A stretch of 64,000 bases of DNA from Filobasidium wieringae (taxonomy: Eukaryota; Basidiomycota; Tremellomycetes; Filobasidiales; Filobasidiaceae): positions 438,287 to 502,286 of the forward strand of contig BCIV01000002.1 of NCBI GenBank assembly GCA_001600055.1. Direction: 5' to 3'. Shown piece after piece: positions 36,366 through 48,907 of the stretch (position 1 is the first letter of the stretch; each line of letters begins with the position of its first letter). The notes below the pieces were generated by a model that saw only the letters and a program-made list of their open reading frames with translations, was not told the DNA's origin and made no database searches. The position numbers were made by a program, and so were the translations under genes.

Positions 36366-39300
36366 CTATTTGGTAGGACGCCAGCATTTCAACAATTCGC
36401 AGAGAAACTCGTCGGATGAGTCTTGAGGTACCAAAGCAGGTGAAATCTTGTGTGGCAATTCGAGGACTGGGACGACGATCCGCGGGGATTGAGATGACGC
36501 GTAAAGTGCCGATGACCTCAAGTCAGCCCAGTCGTCGAGACTACATCTGGCAGCAGACTCAACAGAGACCCGAGCAGTTTTGATGCCCAAACTCAGAGCA
36601 TGAAGGCGCTGGATGACGGGGAACTCCCAGACGTCCTGCATGCTCCAACGTTCAGCAGGATCGCTCCTCATCATTCCCTTGATAGTGACTAGGAGTTCAC
36701 GGCTAGGCTTTCCTGAGAAGCCTGAATCTGCTTCGAGAGAAGACAAAGAACTTTCGGTCGTGATGGAGGTTCCAGACGGTGAAGAAGGTGTTGCAGTGTC
36801 AGAGCATGAGACCGGTTCTAATTGCTGGTTTATGAGGTGATCTTCCAAATCGCTAAAGTCGTTAGAGCGAAGTTTTTGCCAAGCCTCGCCATCTACAATC
36901 ACAAGCAGCGTCAGCATATCAGACTGCTGAACGATAATGGTGAATATGGCATACTGGAAGGTAGTGCGATATTGAGACTGGCTTCAAGAAGTGTAATCCC
37001 CAGACTAGAAGCCATTCAGATGAGTCTTTTGGCCAGCGAGACACTCTAGCTCTCCTAAGTCTGACATACCTGAAAACATCAGTGGCTCGACCGAATTGGC
37101 CATCCAAAGTCTCTGGGCTGAGATATTCTCGATCTCCTTCTCGAGGGGAGCCGATGGTAGGCGTACGGCAAGTAGCGGATTTCCGGTTCTCAAACGTAGA
37201 CAGCCCAAAATCACTGATCTGTAAACTTCCGATACCCGTAACAAGGATGTTGGCTGGTTTCAAGTCGAGGTGTAGGATACCGAGTGAATGTATATGTCTC
37301 AATCCCTGAACGTAATTGAGGTTCATTAGTATGCGAATGCGTTGATCCGTCTTTGATACGTACCGAGGATAATTCGAATAACAATTTCCAGCACCTCCCT
37401 TCATCAAGTCCACCGGTATCACCAATTGCTTCGAGGTACGTCGCAAGATCTCCGCACTCTGCTAAAGCGGTCCTAATATGTAGCTGCTGTCGTTCTTCCC
37501 AAGCTTCCTTGAACTGTATGATAAATGGATTCGGATGCCTCATCAAATTTCTCAATATCTCCACCTCTTCGAACTGTCTTTCCCTGCATCAATCCAAAGG
37601 CTTAGCAAGTGATAGAGTGATGACGTGAAAAGATAGTCACCTGTCCTTCTTGCCAAGATATGGTTTTCCTCGCTTGACGGCCCATATAGTCTTGGTTGAC
37701 TTCTCCTTGACTTTCCAAACTGTACTGAACTCCCCATTGCCTACAGGCTCCAAGAGTATGAAGTCCCTCTCGAATCGCGTGATACCGCCAGGCGAACTGA
37801 TCAGTGAAGAACGAGGCCTTCTGGCTGCCCGGATGATGTCATCTGTACCGCTTTGCTTCGTACATCCGGCCTGCGACTGATTTTCCCCCAGCCTGTAAGC
37901 GGTAGACAGTAATGGATTGGAAATCTTGCGCAGCGCCTTCTGCTTCGTTCCTTGCCACCTCTGGAACAGATTCTTTCTTTTGGGAGGCGACGGTGAGACA
38001 TGTCGTACTTTGCCACTTTCGAAAGGGTAGTCCCGCCCACTAGCTGCCTTTGGCGAGGGAGTATCGACCGACGCGAATTCTAAACGACCAGCTACAAGTG
38101 ATATCAGAATGTAAGAAAGAGGAAGATCTTGTTGGTAAGGTTACAAAACGAGAAAGGAACTCACTGGGGTTATCCTGAGTCCTGGTTGGCGTCATCGGTA
38201 CTTCCTCTTCGATCCCTCCTGCTGTCTGCCTCGACCACGACCCATTTGACCAATTACCGCTAGTAGTCCTTGCGAACAAAGCACTACCTTTCCGTCTTAA
38301 ACCTCCTGACCGATGCACACTTGCTCGATCGAAAGGAACAGCGGTCGCTGTACTATCTTGAGTATCTGATCTTTCCCAAGTCCTGTTGCTAAATTTGCTC
38401 ATCTTGTGCTCCCGACTCACTGAGGGAGCGCTGGCTAAACGGCTTGGCTCAATAAAATCGGCTATTGGCAATGCCGATCCCGATGACGGCAAGCGCATTG
38501 GTAGAAGCCTGAGATTATTTGATGCCATCAATGGAACAGCGGGTAAGCCAGATGGCGGCTTCACGGGCGTATCCGGCATCCTCTTCATCTGCGTATCAAC
38601 AAATAGAGTATTGGGCCTTCGTATAATGGCGGAAGGCAGGGGTGCCCCATTCGTAGCGGATCTCTCCCTTCGCCCAAGTCGAAACGATCCCTTCTTCACC
38701 AGACCGCTGCTCATGAAAGCAGCTGGACTAGGTTTTTCCTCGCAGAATGCGTTGTTAGGTGTGCCAGTGATCGAATTATCCATCGACGTTCGTGGTGTGT
38801 TATCAGCCGTGATCAACGCACTCTTTCGGCTAGTAGAAGGAATCAGGGGGAAATCTACACCTCCAACACGGCCCGCGGCAGCTGGAGCGGTTGTTCTCCT
38901 TGGTATACCTGGCCGGTTCAATAGTGCTCGATTGGCTTTTGGGAACAACTGATCCATCAGCGTACCCTCCTGGAGACTGGTTCTGGCAGCAGGAGCCTGT
39001 TCTACCTCTTCTTCAGAACTCGAACCAGATGTTTCACTAAGCATAGCTGACTGCATAGTTGGAGAGGCACAGCCGGGGCGAGTAGGCGAGTCAGGACTCG
39101 AGCTGTCCTTTCTTAGCAAAAGAGGAATAGCTTTCGGTTTGCGCTCGTGGGCGCTGAAGAGATTAGGGGACGATGTGCCCTGTTCAGCCAGGAACACGGA
39201 ATGCGGAAGACCTGGTGTGAGGGAACCACGGCGTCGGCTGAACGAATCATATTCGTGGAAAGCAACGATGGGTGAAGGTTGATCCCGCGTTTTGCCTTTA

Positions 39301-40820
39301 GCTAACGGTCTTTTGCCACTTAGTCGATCAACTGTCCAGAGACTGGCGATTGAATCTTCAGCATGGTTTACTGTGAGCACAGAGTCCTCCTGATCTCCTA
39401 TTAAGCTCGGCGTTCGGTCGACGAAGTAACCGTCCGCCGCAAAACCAGGGTGACCGGAGTCGTCCCGACCGAAATCTATCTCATCCAAGTCAAATCCATC
39501 TTTTTCTTTCTCGTCCTGGTCCGCAGATGTATCAATCTCCATGTCCGACAATGAGAAATGCTTTGATAAAGGGCTTGTCGCCAACTTATCTGTCGGTTGA
39601 GGATTGGCGCTCAGATGATTGGTTGATAAGGGTAAAAGCGGGGTTCGTTGCGCACGTCTGTGCTGAACGCTCAAAACCCCTAATTCACGTAAGGTACCTT
39701 GATGACCAGGACTTGGGGTAGGAGATTGACTGTGACCTTCTCCAGATTCCACAGTGATATCCGTCTTGATAGAGATCGATCCTTTAGAATCAATAGATCC
39801 TAGGATCGGCTGATCTGGTGCACGAGACACCGATTTCGAATGTTTCCCCTCCCATTGCTCTTGTGAGATCCTTGGTATAGGATAGGCTCCCTGACTTCTA
39901 GTGTGTACTTTTGTTACCATTCCGCAGCCACTTGCCATTGAATCGAGGGAAGAGCTCATGTGACTCTCAACCTCGATGTCCACCTCAAGCGATGATGGCT
40001 TCTGAGCTATTCCACCTGTATCCGCAGCCCAACGCTCTACTCTGCTCTGATTCTCTAACATTCGGTCCAGTACCATCTTGGAAGACTCGAACATCAGTTC
40101 CTTATCCTCGTCCTCCGCTCGTTCGGTGATTACGAGAGACATAGGTCGACTGAAGGAATTTGATGGAGCTGAAAGGCCTCTAGGTGCCAAAGCAGGTCTG
40201 TCTTTGATATCTCGAGGGTTATACGAGACTGGTCGTTTTCGTCGGGGTGCAGCACACGTTTCTGCCTCTCTAGGGGCTGGTAGGAAAGGGGAAGCCAAGA
40301 AGGTCGAGGTATACCTGGGAGGGGTGGTGTGATTACGAACCCTCTCACCCGACGGCTTCGATTCCTTGGTGACCTTACAAAAGGTTTCCACAGGGACAGA
40401 AGCCCTTGAAGTAGTAGAGCGAGACGGTCGAAGAGATGGTCGTAAGGAAGGTGACGGGGATGGCGGAAGCGGTTGACCAGGGGAATACGTGGAAGATGTG
40501 ATTTGAGCTAAGGTCAGAGCGGGAGCTGTGGTACGAGTTCTTCGACGGGTAATAGAGAAGCCTGAGAGGTTTCTCGAGAGCTGTGAGATTTTGAAGAGGG
40601 GACAAATTCGTTTAACAGGATCATCCGATGGACCAGAAGATGAAAAGTTACTCACCTCTGGCAGGTCGCGATCTTGCTTGTCCTCTATCCCTGTTCTGCA
40701 CTTTGGACTCTTCCATGGGCTTTCCAGAGCGATCTCATCCATATTTCTGCGGTGAAGCCATACAGGAGACTGTTGTGGATCTGCGAGCTTTTCCAGCTCA
40801 GGGGCAAGACATCGAGCCAT
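36366..40820 (-). CDS. WEE1: Wee1-type mitotic inhibitor kinase
   Basis: Seven exons: 40656-40820, 38165-40580, 37641-38091, 37364-37583, 37070-37305, 36955-37004, 36366-36892. They encode 1354 residues. About 960 residues of Ser/Pro/Arg-rich regulatory sequence precede the kinase domain, which opens with FERDFILLEPVGNGEFSTV and WAVKRGKPYLG. The catalytic loop is the Wee1-specific HLDLKPANI (about residue 1096), not HRD. Then come ISDFGLS, an EGDREYLSPE segment and LPSNGEAWQKLR, typical of fungal Wee1/Swe1. Wee1 phosphorylates the inhibitory Tyr of Cdk1 and delays mitosis. The true start is ATG 40820, because the frame extends upstream only from a TTG. Intron 1 (75 nt, GTGAGT..CACAG) keeps frame whether or not it is removed, so that segment is uncertain. 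Confidence 0.93.
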
Positions 40821-41575
40821 TGTAGTGTAGGTAGAGTAGAAGTGGTTCGTCTGTTTTTGTCGAGTCAACTGTTGGAAGGAAAGCTATTGATGTATTTGTC
40901 TGAATGAAGTGATTGAGGTGACTTGTAAAGATGAGAAGCCGGAATGATTATGTATGCTAAAAGTCTATTCGTAAGAGAATTTGTTTGTATTCGGGTCGGT
41001 CGTTTGTTGCTGATATTTCGTTGATTTGTTGTGGCCAGGTGGAAGACAAGAATCTATGTATCGTAGAGGTAGTGACGTCGATGCAAGAGACAGGGAGAAT
41101 GCGTAAAGGGGCAGAGGTGACACGGAGTACGAGGAGGAAGAGGTGCAGATTGGACGTGTGATATGCTTGGTTGCCTCTGTCCGCAGGTCGCCTGGTTGCG
41201 CTGGTTGCACTGGTTGATTGTATCTCTGCCGCAAGGTCGACCGTGTTGTTTGTTTACGCTTTCTTAGCTGCTACTAGTCATCTTATGCATCCGAACAAAT
41301 TTACGTGATTCGGCTATCGCGTGTCCAGGGTCGGTGGCAAATTATAAAACGACGCCACTGAGCAGACCAGGTTCCAGCAAGACCGTCAACAAACACACTC
41401 GCTCTCTCGCATGTGCTGGTCCTTGGCCGAGCAGTCTTACAGCGGAGCAATAACAGCATGGATCACATTCGGTCTGAACTGTACACCCGATCGATCTCGA
41501 GGGCCAGTGCGGAAAAATCGTGTGGTCCAACCTTATTTTATTTATCAAGCCAAGATCGGGCTGACTTCTCGAGGC
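40821..41575. promoter_or_regulatory. WEE1 upstream region
   Basis: 755 bp between the WEE1 start and the stop of the M24 peptidase gene, both minus strand. It should hold the WEE1 promoter. No gene or strong motif was recognised. Confidence 0.4.
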
Positions 41576-43770
41576 CTACAACTGGTACAAGCTGGAGGCA
41601 GGGCCCGTGAACATTCGTGCCTTCCTATTACCCTTGGCGTCCTCCTCTAGAATCCAGCAGTCTTCCAGCCTCACGCCGAGCTCTCCTACGATATAAATGC
41701 CTGGTTCGTCCGAAAAGGTGTTTCCAGGCAAGATAGGTTGATCGTTCGATCCAACCAGGAAAGGTGATTCATGACCTTCCAAGCCAATCCCGTGGCCTGT
41801 TGGTCAGGCGCTCGATCAATCCCGTTCATCGGAACACTGTCATGAAATATGAACTTACCCAAACGATGACTGAAACCATGTTTCTCCTCTGGCCGAGTGC
41901 CCAAGTCTTCTATTACGCTTCGTGCGGCAGCATCGATGCTAGCACCGGTAGCATTCTGCAGAACAGCTGCGTCGAGTGCAGCCTTCTGAGCAGACTTCAC
42001 AGTCTCCCATAGCCTCTCTTGCGTCTTGGAGATCTTTGACCCTTTCAAGGCAAACGTCTGGCGTTACAACATGTCAGCAATTTGATTGAGTACGGGGATC
42101 TTCGGCTGAAACTTACTCTTGTGATGTCGGAGACGTATCCTTTGAAAGTTCCACCTGCGTCGATCAAAATCAGATCTTTGTCCGTTAAAACTCGTCCAGT
42201 TCCACTTCCATGAGGCAGTGCAGCGTTTTCTGAAATCAGACATAAACAGTGTTCTCCTATAAGTCTCATTGCATAGCGCTCAGTTGCTTGCAGCCTGGCT
42301 CACCTCCGAAAAGAACCAAACCTTCTCCATCAGGCATTCCAAGAGACTCGAATTCCGATTGCAAGATCTCGCTGACCTTGTGTTCGGTCATGCCGAATTT
42401 GATTAGTTCTCTCGTCTTCTTGATAGCTTGAAGAGTGAACTGTTGAATTCAAAGATCTTGTCAATACGAGTCTGAATGGAAGTACGACAGATACCCACTT
42501 GGTTAGCGCACTCCAGAAGGGCGATTTCTTCTCTAGACTTTCTCTCCCTAATGCTCAGAACTTTAGGGTGAGCGATGTCGATCGCTACCTGTTTCCCCAG
42601 AGCATGGGTGACCCCGGACGAGATGAAAGATCTGACGCCAGGATCCAAATGGATCCTGATCTCTTCGCTATCCACAGACGTCTTTGCTAGATGGCTGGCA
42701 AGGATTTCGTAGGGGGATGTTTCTTCCGGCCAAGCGATGTACTCGATGGTGTACGCGTCATCTCCGTGCAGGATCGTCTCGACCGCACTCTGTTTCCTCT
42801 CCAAGGCCCACTCTTTAGGTGTTTCACGATGAGGGATCCCAAAGTAAGGTAGAATTCGTCCTCGGTCCTCTTCGAACTGAGGTGTCAGGATCTTTAGATC
42901 GATATTGTGGCCTACTTGAACAGGGGAAGATTCGACGATGAATAAGAAAGGACGCTCGGAAAGGTGCCATTCCTTCTGTGAGATTGCGGTGTAGTAGGAG
43001 GAAGAGGCGGATGGCTCGGAAATCCAGACTTGACGACGATGTTGCTCATCTTCTTCTTGAAGCAGGTCTAAGGTGGATTGTAACGTTGCGATCCGGTCCA
43101 GATAAGTTCCAGTGGTGACTCCTTGCAAAGCGTTACACTTCTCGTGAGTATAGGCGAATACATCGGCGGCCAGATCGTTGGCTCGAAGGTGAAGGACAGT
43201 TCTCCGCAAGAACAGTACGCAATATACGAAAAGTACCACCGATGCTGCTAGCTGCGGCATATTGAGACCGAAAAGCTTTCTACCTCGAGGAGAGGTTGGT
43301 GAATTGGTATGATAAAGCGGCAAGTCGGGCGACTTTTCGTTCCAGTATGTCGATCTCTGATCGATTACGGAAAGAGCGTTACCATAAGTCAACATTTTGT
43401 AATCTACAGATATTGAAAACGGACTCACAGAGTTCTCCAAAGATCTCTCTTGAAGAGGGACCGAACCTCTGTTCGTGTATTCTGGTTTCTTCTGGCTTGC
43501 GCCTCTGAGTAAACGAGAAGGTTGCCTGGAGAAGTCATGCTGGACATATGAGGGCGATCTTGGTACCGAATGTGATTGTATAGTCGGCTTTGAGGTTCTC
43601 GGTGACTCTTCTGAAGGCATTATGATCATCCGTTCCTTATCGATAGGCTTGTTCGCATTGATGCAGGTTGACAAAGGAGATTTCATCGTTGCTCGAGAGT
43701 GCGACTGGCAAGCAACACTAGCTGATGAAGATTGCGGTTGCGGGTCATAGAAGTGCCAAGAAGGATCCAT
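41576..43770 (-). CDS. Type II membrane-anchored M24 (Xaa-Pro aminopeptidase-like) metallopeptidase
   Basis: Six exons: 43429-43770, 42499-43356, 42304-42439, 42117-42229, 41859-42057, 41576-41796. They give 622 residues. About 140 cytosolic-like, Ser-rich residues come first, then one membrane helix (PQLAASVVLFVYCVLFLRR), then an aminopeptidase-P-like N-domain and the M24 pita-bread fold. The five metal ligands can be placed: the two Asp in LIDAGGTFKGYVSDITR, the His in GHGIGLEGHE, the Glu in FSDEPGIY and the Glu in VRLED. Such enzymes cleave X-Pro bonds at peptide N-termini or act on dipeptides; the membrane anchor suggests a secretory or vacuolar location. Intron 1 (43357-43428, 72 nt) is in frame with flanking exons, so splicing there changes 24 residues but not the frame. 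Confidence 0.85.
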
Positions 43771-44886
43771 CTTGGCTGATTGAGGGTCGTTGTGAGAGTA
43801 ACAAAGTAGTGTCTATGTTATGTATCTCGATCAAATATGTCAAGTCGTCCGATGTTACAACGAATTGTACACCTCATCGCGGCCAGCTCGGGTAACGCCG
43901 GGAGGGGAAATTGAAAGGATGACTTGCTTATCAACGCATCGCTTCCCTTCGCTTCCTGATCATGCTCATACGGCTACTCCTATACACCTAGACACCCTAA
44001 GCTGCCTCTCATGCCTCATGCCTCTAGGGACTTTAGACTTCAAACTAGATATACAACCAATTGGCATGCACGGGTTAGCGTTTACGGATTTCCGTGCATT
44101 TCAAGGATAATCTCAGCCTTATCATCTCTGTATATCTTAACGTGATGTTCGACTTTGATTCATAACATACAAGTAGTTTGAGGTCAAGGATGCAAGGGGC
44201 TCATCTACCACCATACTACTGTCTCCATTTCCCCCTTTTCTGTGTCAAGGTCCATGTCATGACATGATGCTTCTTCATTCTCCTCACCTTCACTCTCATA
44301 AAAACATAAAAACCCACTGACCCTTCGTTCATCGGATAAGGGCGAGCTTCCCCTCGGACTTCCGACCACTCGATGTGGAGCGTGCCCGTCTCGTTTCTGC
44401 TGCCCGTCCAAGTCGTACCCGATCAATTTGCTCTAGCCTCGGCTTCCTCCTCGTTTGAATCATACTCGTCGTGTCCCGTATCAATGCTCTCTCCTGGTAG
44501 AACCGCCTCGCTGATAGGTGTTGAGATGCATCTATGTCTGTTTTTTGACGAATATAACAAGGTCCGCATGTCTTATTGGGCTTTTGACGATATCTGTTTC
44601 GTCCCTTCCTCTCCGCTTCCACAAGTTCTTAGTCCCACTGGCACCTCCCTTGACCCTTGCTACGATTGGACCAAATGTGTGCATCGTCCAGGGATTGATA
44701 TAACGGGAGCGCCATGAAGCCTTGAGGAAGTCTCTAGCCAAGTATGGGTAGCGCATGAGCGATGCTGAGGACTCTTGACACTGACGAATGATGGTTATTG
44801 GTATCCTTTTACAACGGTCCTCCTCACAATGCCCACATTATTCACATTATAATTCCCCTCCTTTCCGGCCGTGCTTAGGAGGTATC
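43771..44886. other. Gene-poor interval upstream of M24 peptidase and downstream of peroxiredoxin
   Basis: 1.1 kb. Open frames on both strands (44205-44426 and 44532-44756 minus, 44373-44717 plus) overlap one another, and I could not join them into a gene by splicing. Part of it (44350-44500 minus) has an acidic, protein-like phrase but lacks a start and an upstream exon. I leave it unannotated. Confidence 0.35.
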
Positions 44887-45647
44887 TCACACCCCTCCTC
44901 GTTTCTCGATTTCCGCTCGCAAGCATCTCTCGACCATCTCGATATGAGGCTTGTGCCTGATCTGCCTTACGCAGACGTCTTTGATGATCCCATCTTGCCC
45001 TATAAAGAACGTTTCTCGACCTACAAGGAGGACAACGGAAATTGTTATCGATTAGCAGCGACAAACAAGGGCGGAGAGCTATAACATACCAGGAATGAGT
45101 CCGAGCATGACATTTGTCACTCCGTATGCTTTTCTCGCTTCTCCAGAGGTATCGCTCAACATGACATGATTCAGGTTATGATTTTGGACGAATTTTTGTT
45201 GCTTCGAGATGGGATCTGTCCGCGGTCGAAGAACGAATCAACGATAGCTCTAACCGTTCTGTCGGATTCCGACATCATCTTACCTCCGGAGATACCAACG
45301 ATCTCTAAATCTACCTGACCTTGAGTTTGGAAGACGGGGTTGAATTCCGCTGCCTCGTTGAAAGCACACGCCTGTCGCGGAAAATAGTGTCTCGGTCGAT
45401 CTTCCTCGGTGAAAGTCAACGGACTTATAAGCTACTCACCTCCTTGGTGCAAACTCTGCTGCCGGCTTTTGGGAAGACGTATAGAGCGATAGCCTGCGTT
45501 GTTGTTTCAGCTCTTGAGTGAACTGACATTCGACGTGCTCGAAAGCAGGCTCACCTTTTTACCGATCGGCAACTCGTACAAGTTTCCATTGGCGTCTGGT
45601 AGAGCTATGGCTGGAGCCTTCTTGCCGATCATAGGATGACCAGACAT
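44887..45647 (-). CDS. PrxQ/BCP-type peroxiredoxin (Dot5-like)
   Basis: Five exons: 45555-45647, 45440-45493, 45284-45371, 45090-45215, 44887-45020. They give 164 residues. The thioredoxin-fold start KAPAIALPDANGN is followed by VFPKAGSRVCTKEACAF. Cys46 is the peroxidatic residue and Cys51 the likely resolving residue in the C-x4-C spacing of the BCP/PrxQ class. EIVGISGDPISKQQKF, LSDTSGEARKAYGV and LIPGRETFFI complete the fold. The enzyme reduces hydroperoxides with thioredoxin as donor; fungal relatives (yeast Dot5) are nuclear, but no localisation signal stands out here. Intron 3 begins GTAAGATG, and an unspliced reading would miss the conserved D-P-x-S segment. Confidence 0.92.
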
Positions 45648-46559
45648 CTTGTAGTTCAGCCGACCGTTTCTGGAAGCTAATCAACAGCTGTCGGAGAGTT
45701 CAAAAGAGTCCTGCAGAAGGCGACTGAAGGCTGCACCACCCAGAGCTTGTACAGTCTCGCAGTATATACCTGATGGACTGTCTCAGGAATGCAGGCGGAT
45801 CCACGATCGAGGCGAGAAGAAAGGTGAAAGGTGCAGCATCAATTTTCAGGATGAATTCCCGTTTCTAGGGTATATTTGTTGTATCGCATGTCTCGGATAA
45901 CCGGGTGACGCGATGGCGGGACGGGAACATGCGAGTCATTGTTCCCGATCACATGCGCTAGCAGCGATGCAGGCACCATCAATCGTTTCGCGTTTCAGTA
46001 GAGGTGACCGGTGATATGTGAGCCACCAACCCAACTGTCCACCCGACAAACCTGATAGCACCGGGCTTATGTCTTCACTTGGCCCTGCATCGCCAATACC
46101 TGAGGAAATGTGGCATCAGGAAAGTGCGATGAATATCAGACCAACCGAAGCCACCAAGTGTAACCTCAATATGAGTAGATTTGATGATTGGAACATGATA
46201 TATACCATCCGTCGAGATCCTTTCACAAGTTCTAAGGCAAAGGGAAAACGCTCTTCCATCCCATCATATGCCCCGAGGGATCCCGTTTGAAGGGATCAAA
46301 CGGGGGTCGAAGCCGAGGGACGCATCGAGTGACGCTAGTCCAAGAACTTGAACAAACCAAGAATTCAGAATTCGGCCAAGATCGGTTCATTCACTCGAGT
46401 ACAGATCGGAGCTTTCCAACAACTGAACCTGTCATACATACAGTTGCACAAGTAATAACCCGATCCGACCTCCTAGTCATCACACAACATTCGAAGTAAC
46501 ACACATCGATACACGTCTAGTCTAATCTCTCTATAACAATCGCTACGAAAACGACCACC
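45648..46559. other. Intergenic region with a strong hairpin
   Basis: About 0.9 kb upstream of the peroxiredoxin gene and downstream of the MFS gene (both minus). A perfect 9-bp inverted repeat lies at 46282-46304 (CCCGTTTGA, 5-nt spacer, TCAAACGGG). The frame at 46018-46290 lacks an ATG start and family features. Confidence 0.4.
46282..46304. repeat. Perfect inverted repeat, 9-bp stem with 5-nt loop
   Basis: CCCGTTTGA and TCAAACGGG flank AGGGA. The stem is perfect and GC-capped. It lies in a gene-free stretch about 250 bp beyond the 3' end of the MFS gene. It could be a protein-binding palindrome or an RNA hairpin, and sequence alone does not decide. Confidence 0.6.
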
Positions 46560-48604
46560 TCAATCCTTCTTGACTCGACCAGCGAAGAACAAGACCGCTC
46601 CCCAAGCGACCGCCGTCCCTCCGATCATACTCACGACCAAAGGTTGTAACACCTTGACTCCATAGGCGGTAGAGAGGGCGCCGGTGGCGAAAGGAAGGAT
46701 GGCGCTTCCTACCTGACCCAGACTTAGGGAGAGGCGCAAAGCGAACCGAATTGAGCGGGTGGTCCCGGCGTATCACGCTGCATCTCGAACTCACCTCTCG
46801 ATCCAGCACAGTGCTCCTCCTGCCAATGCGCGCGGGATCGACTGGCTCGCTACGGAAAGCATGATAGGGAACATGGGTCCTGTGAAACCGAGCCACGATC
46901 AGATCAGACTCTACGCGAGTCGATCTCCCAAACTCACCTAGGCACAGACCGACCAGGGCCACGGAGACGGCGTTCCCGATCAGGTTGGGAACGAACCATA
47001 CGATCATCTCCAAGCCTAAAGCGACGAGGGCGTATCCGAACATGACTTTCCGTTCGCCGAGCTAGGAAATGTCGGTTCGATTGGCTTGATTTCGTTGGAA
47101 CGTAGGCCGTTATCAAACTCACCTTTTCGTTCACCCAGATGAAACATAATCTTCCGACAGTCAACCCGGCCCAGAACCCTTTACGGCGCGAGATCATATG
47201 GTGAGCTCAGTCCAACGGATCAAGCGGGAGAGACAAAGCGTACCGGTAGAGATATAACCGGCGGTATGATCTCCTCCTCTTACTTGTTGAATGTAGGTCG
47301 TGATCCAACCACCGATCGTGACCTGATATCCAACGAGATCAGTGAACGTTCGCTACGGGCGATGAGCCGACGATCAAACGCACCTCCAATCCAACATAGA
47401 GGAACGCCCAGAGCGCCATGGCGTGAATGACCCTGGACCGTAAGATATCCTTCATCTTCTTCCAACTATCCTGATCCGTGACCAGAGCCGAAGCACTGGA
47501 CCTCTCGCTCCTCTCCCCCTCGACCGTCCCGACCTCGATCACGGGGTTCGTGACGTGAACGATCTCCTCGGGTAAGAGTTTCTCTTCGGGCTGGAACCTG
47601 AAGACCCAGACGATGAGTCCGAGAGAGGTACAGGCTAGTCCGAGTGAGATGAGGTAGTGGAATCGCCAGTGTTTCGGGAGGTTTGAGAATTGGGTTGCGG
47701 CCAAGGGAGCGCACAGTGCTCCCAGACCTAGAACCGATCGCATCTCGGTCAGCCCTAGACTCCTCTGACCGACTCCATCAGCCAGGATGAGGAAGCGATA
47801 TACCCACCATAACAAGCCTGAAACAAACACATCTTCAAGTTCTGCCTGGCCGGTAGTTTCGTGACGAACGCTGCGGAGAGGGAGATGACGAGTCCCGATC
47901 CGAACCCGGCTATGGCAAAGCCTATGCAGAAGACTGGGAAGGGGACTGGGGTTGACATGATGATGTAGGAAGACATCTGAGGGAATAGGCGAGAGGTCAG
48001 GAAGTATGCGATCAGACTTGCCGGGGCGGGTACGTACTTGGGCTAAGGTGCCGATACACAAGACCTGGGATGGATACGGCATGAGTATGGTTCGGATTGC
48101 GAGCTGAAATTGTTCCCCTCGCCTACCTTGCCGACTCCCAACCTGTCTTCCAGATAAACGTTCGAAGCCGCGGCCGCGAAGAAGCCTAGTAAAGGAAGGT
48201 GGGTAAATCTCATCAGCATCGACTTCAGGCAAGGATCTTAACGAAGAGCTTACCGATACAAATACTGACGAAGATGAGCGAGACGATCGTATACGTCAAG
48301 TGATAGAATTCCTGCATTCTCGGTAACAAAGGCCCACTGTGTGCGGCACGGCGATCCATCAGTGCTCACCGAGGCGTTGCGAAAGACCACCCGAGCGGAC
48401 TTACCTGGAAGCATCGTTCCATCCGCAGACGATCATGATCCAGAACAGCGCTGCGAGGTACCGGACCTCGATTTCCCAGGGAATGGAAGGGACGTGAGGA
48501 GAGTGACCATTCTCGAGAACGTGGTTGGTCGGTGATAACTCGCTATCGCGTCGACGTGTGAGTTCGATCTCTGACGGCGCTTTGGAGGACAACACTTTCG
48601 ACAT
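46560..48604 (-). CDS. Major facilitator superfamily transporter
   Basis: Eleven exons: 48405-48604, 48254-48336, 48127-48185, 48038-48064, 47808-47976, 47384-47727, 47244-47322, 47123-47178, 46938-47061, 46795-46879, 46560-46722. They give 462 residues. After a 40-residue polar N-terminus, about twelve hydrophobic helices can be followed: YLAALFWIMIVCGWNDAS, TYTIVSLIFVSICIG, FGSGLVISLSAAFV, FHYLISLGLACTSLGLIVW, VGLCLGPMFPIMLSVA and the final VVSMIGGTAVAWGAVLFF. An MFS-like FWAGLTVGRL segment follows helix 7, and a long acidic cytosolic loop sits in the middle. The N-terminal GPLLPRMQEFY phrase resembles FucP-like or yeast Bsc6-type fungal MFS proteins. Substrate cannot be inferred. Every junction is in phase despite exons as short as 27 nt. 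Confidence 0.85.
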
Positions 48605-48907
48605 GTCTATGCGAGGTTTCGGGTGTCACAAGTGTCCAGGCTGTGATTGCTTTCATTCGCTCAGAGTCGAGTGAAGAATTCTTTGGAGCTGTCGAGAGCA
48701 TCGCTTTCGACTCGAAACTCGATTCTCGCGCGCTAGCGAGACGGGCAACACCGAGCCGAGTCGTTCGGCGTTGGACCTGATCCCGAGGTTACAGCGAGAA
48801 TGAATATCGTGAATAGACTGAATAATGCATATGAATGCTATGAAACAACAAGACAAGAAGCGAGACGACGTAATGACAGTTACAGATAGTTGTTCTCCGT
48901 CGTTGGT
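48605..48907. promoter_or_regulatory. MFS gene upstream region
   Basis: 303 bp between the MFS start and the stop of the next minus-strand gene. It is presumed promoter, and no motif was recognised. Confidence 0.35.

Noticed and set aside
44205..44756. Possible small minus-strand gene between the M24 peptidase and peroxiredoxin genes
   Set aside because: Several frames look protein-like in short pieces, but no combination of start, donor and acceptor gave a continuous product.
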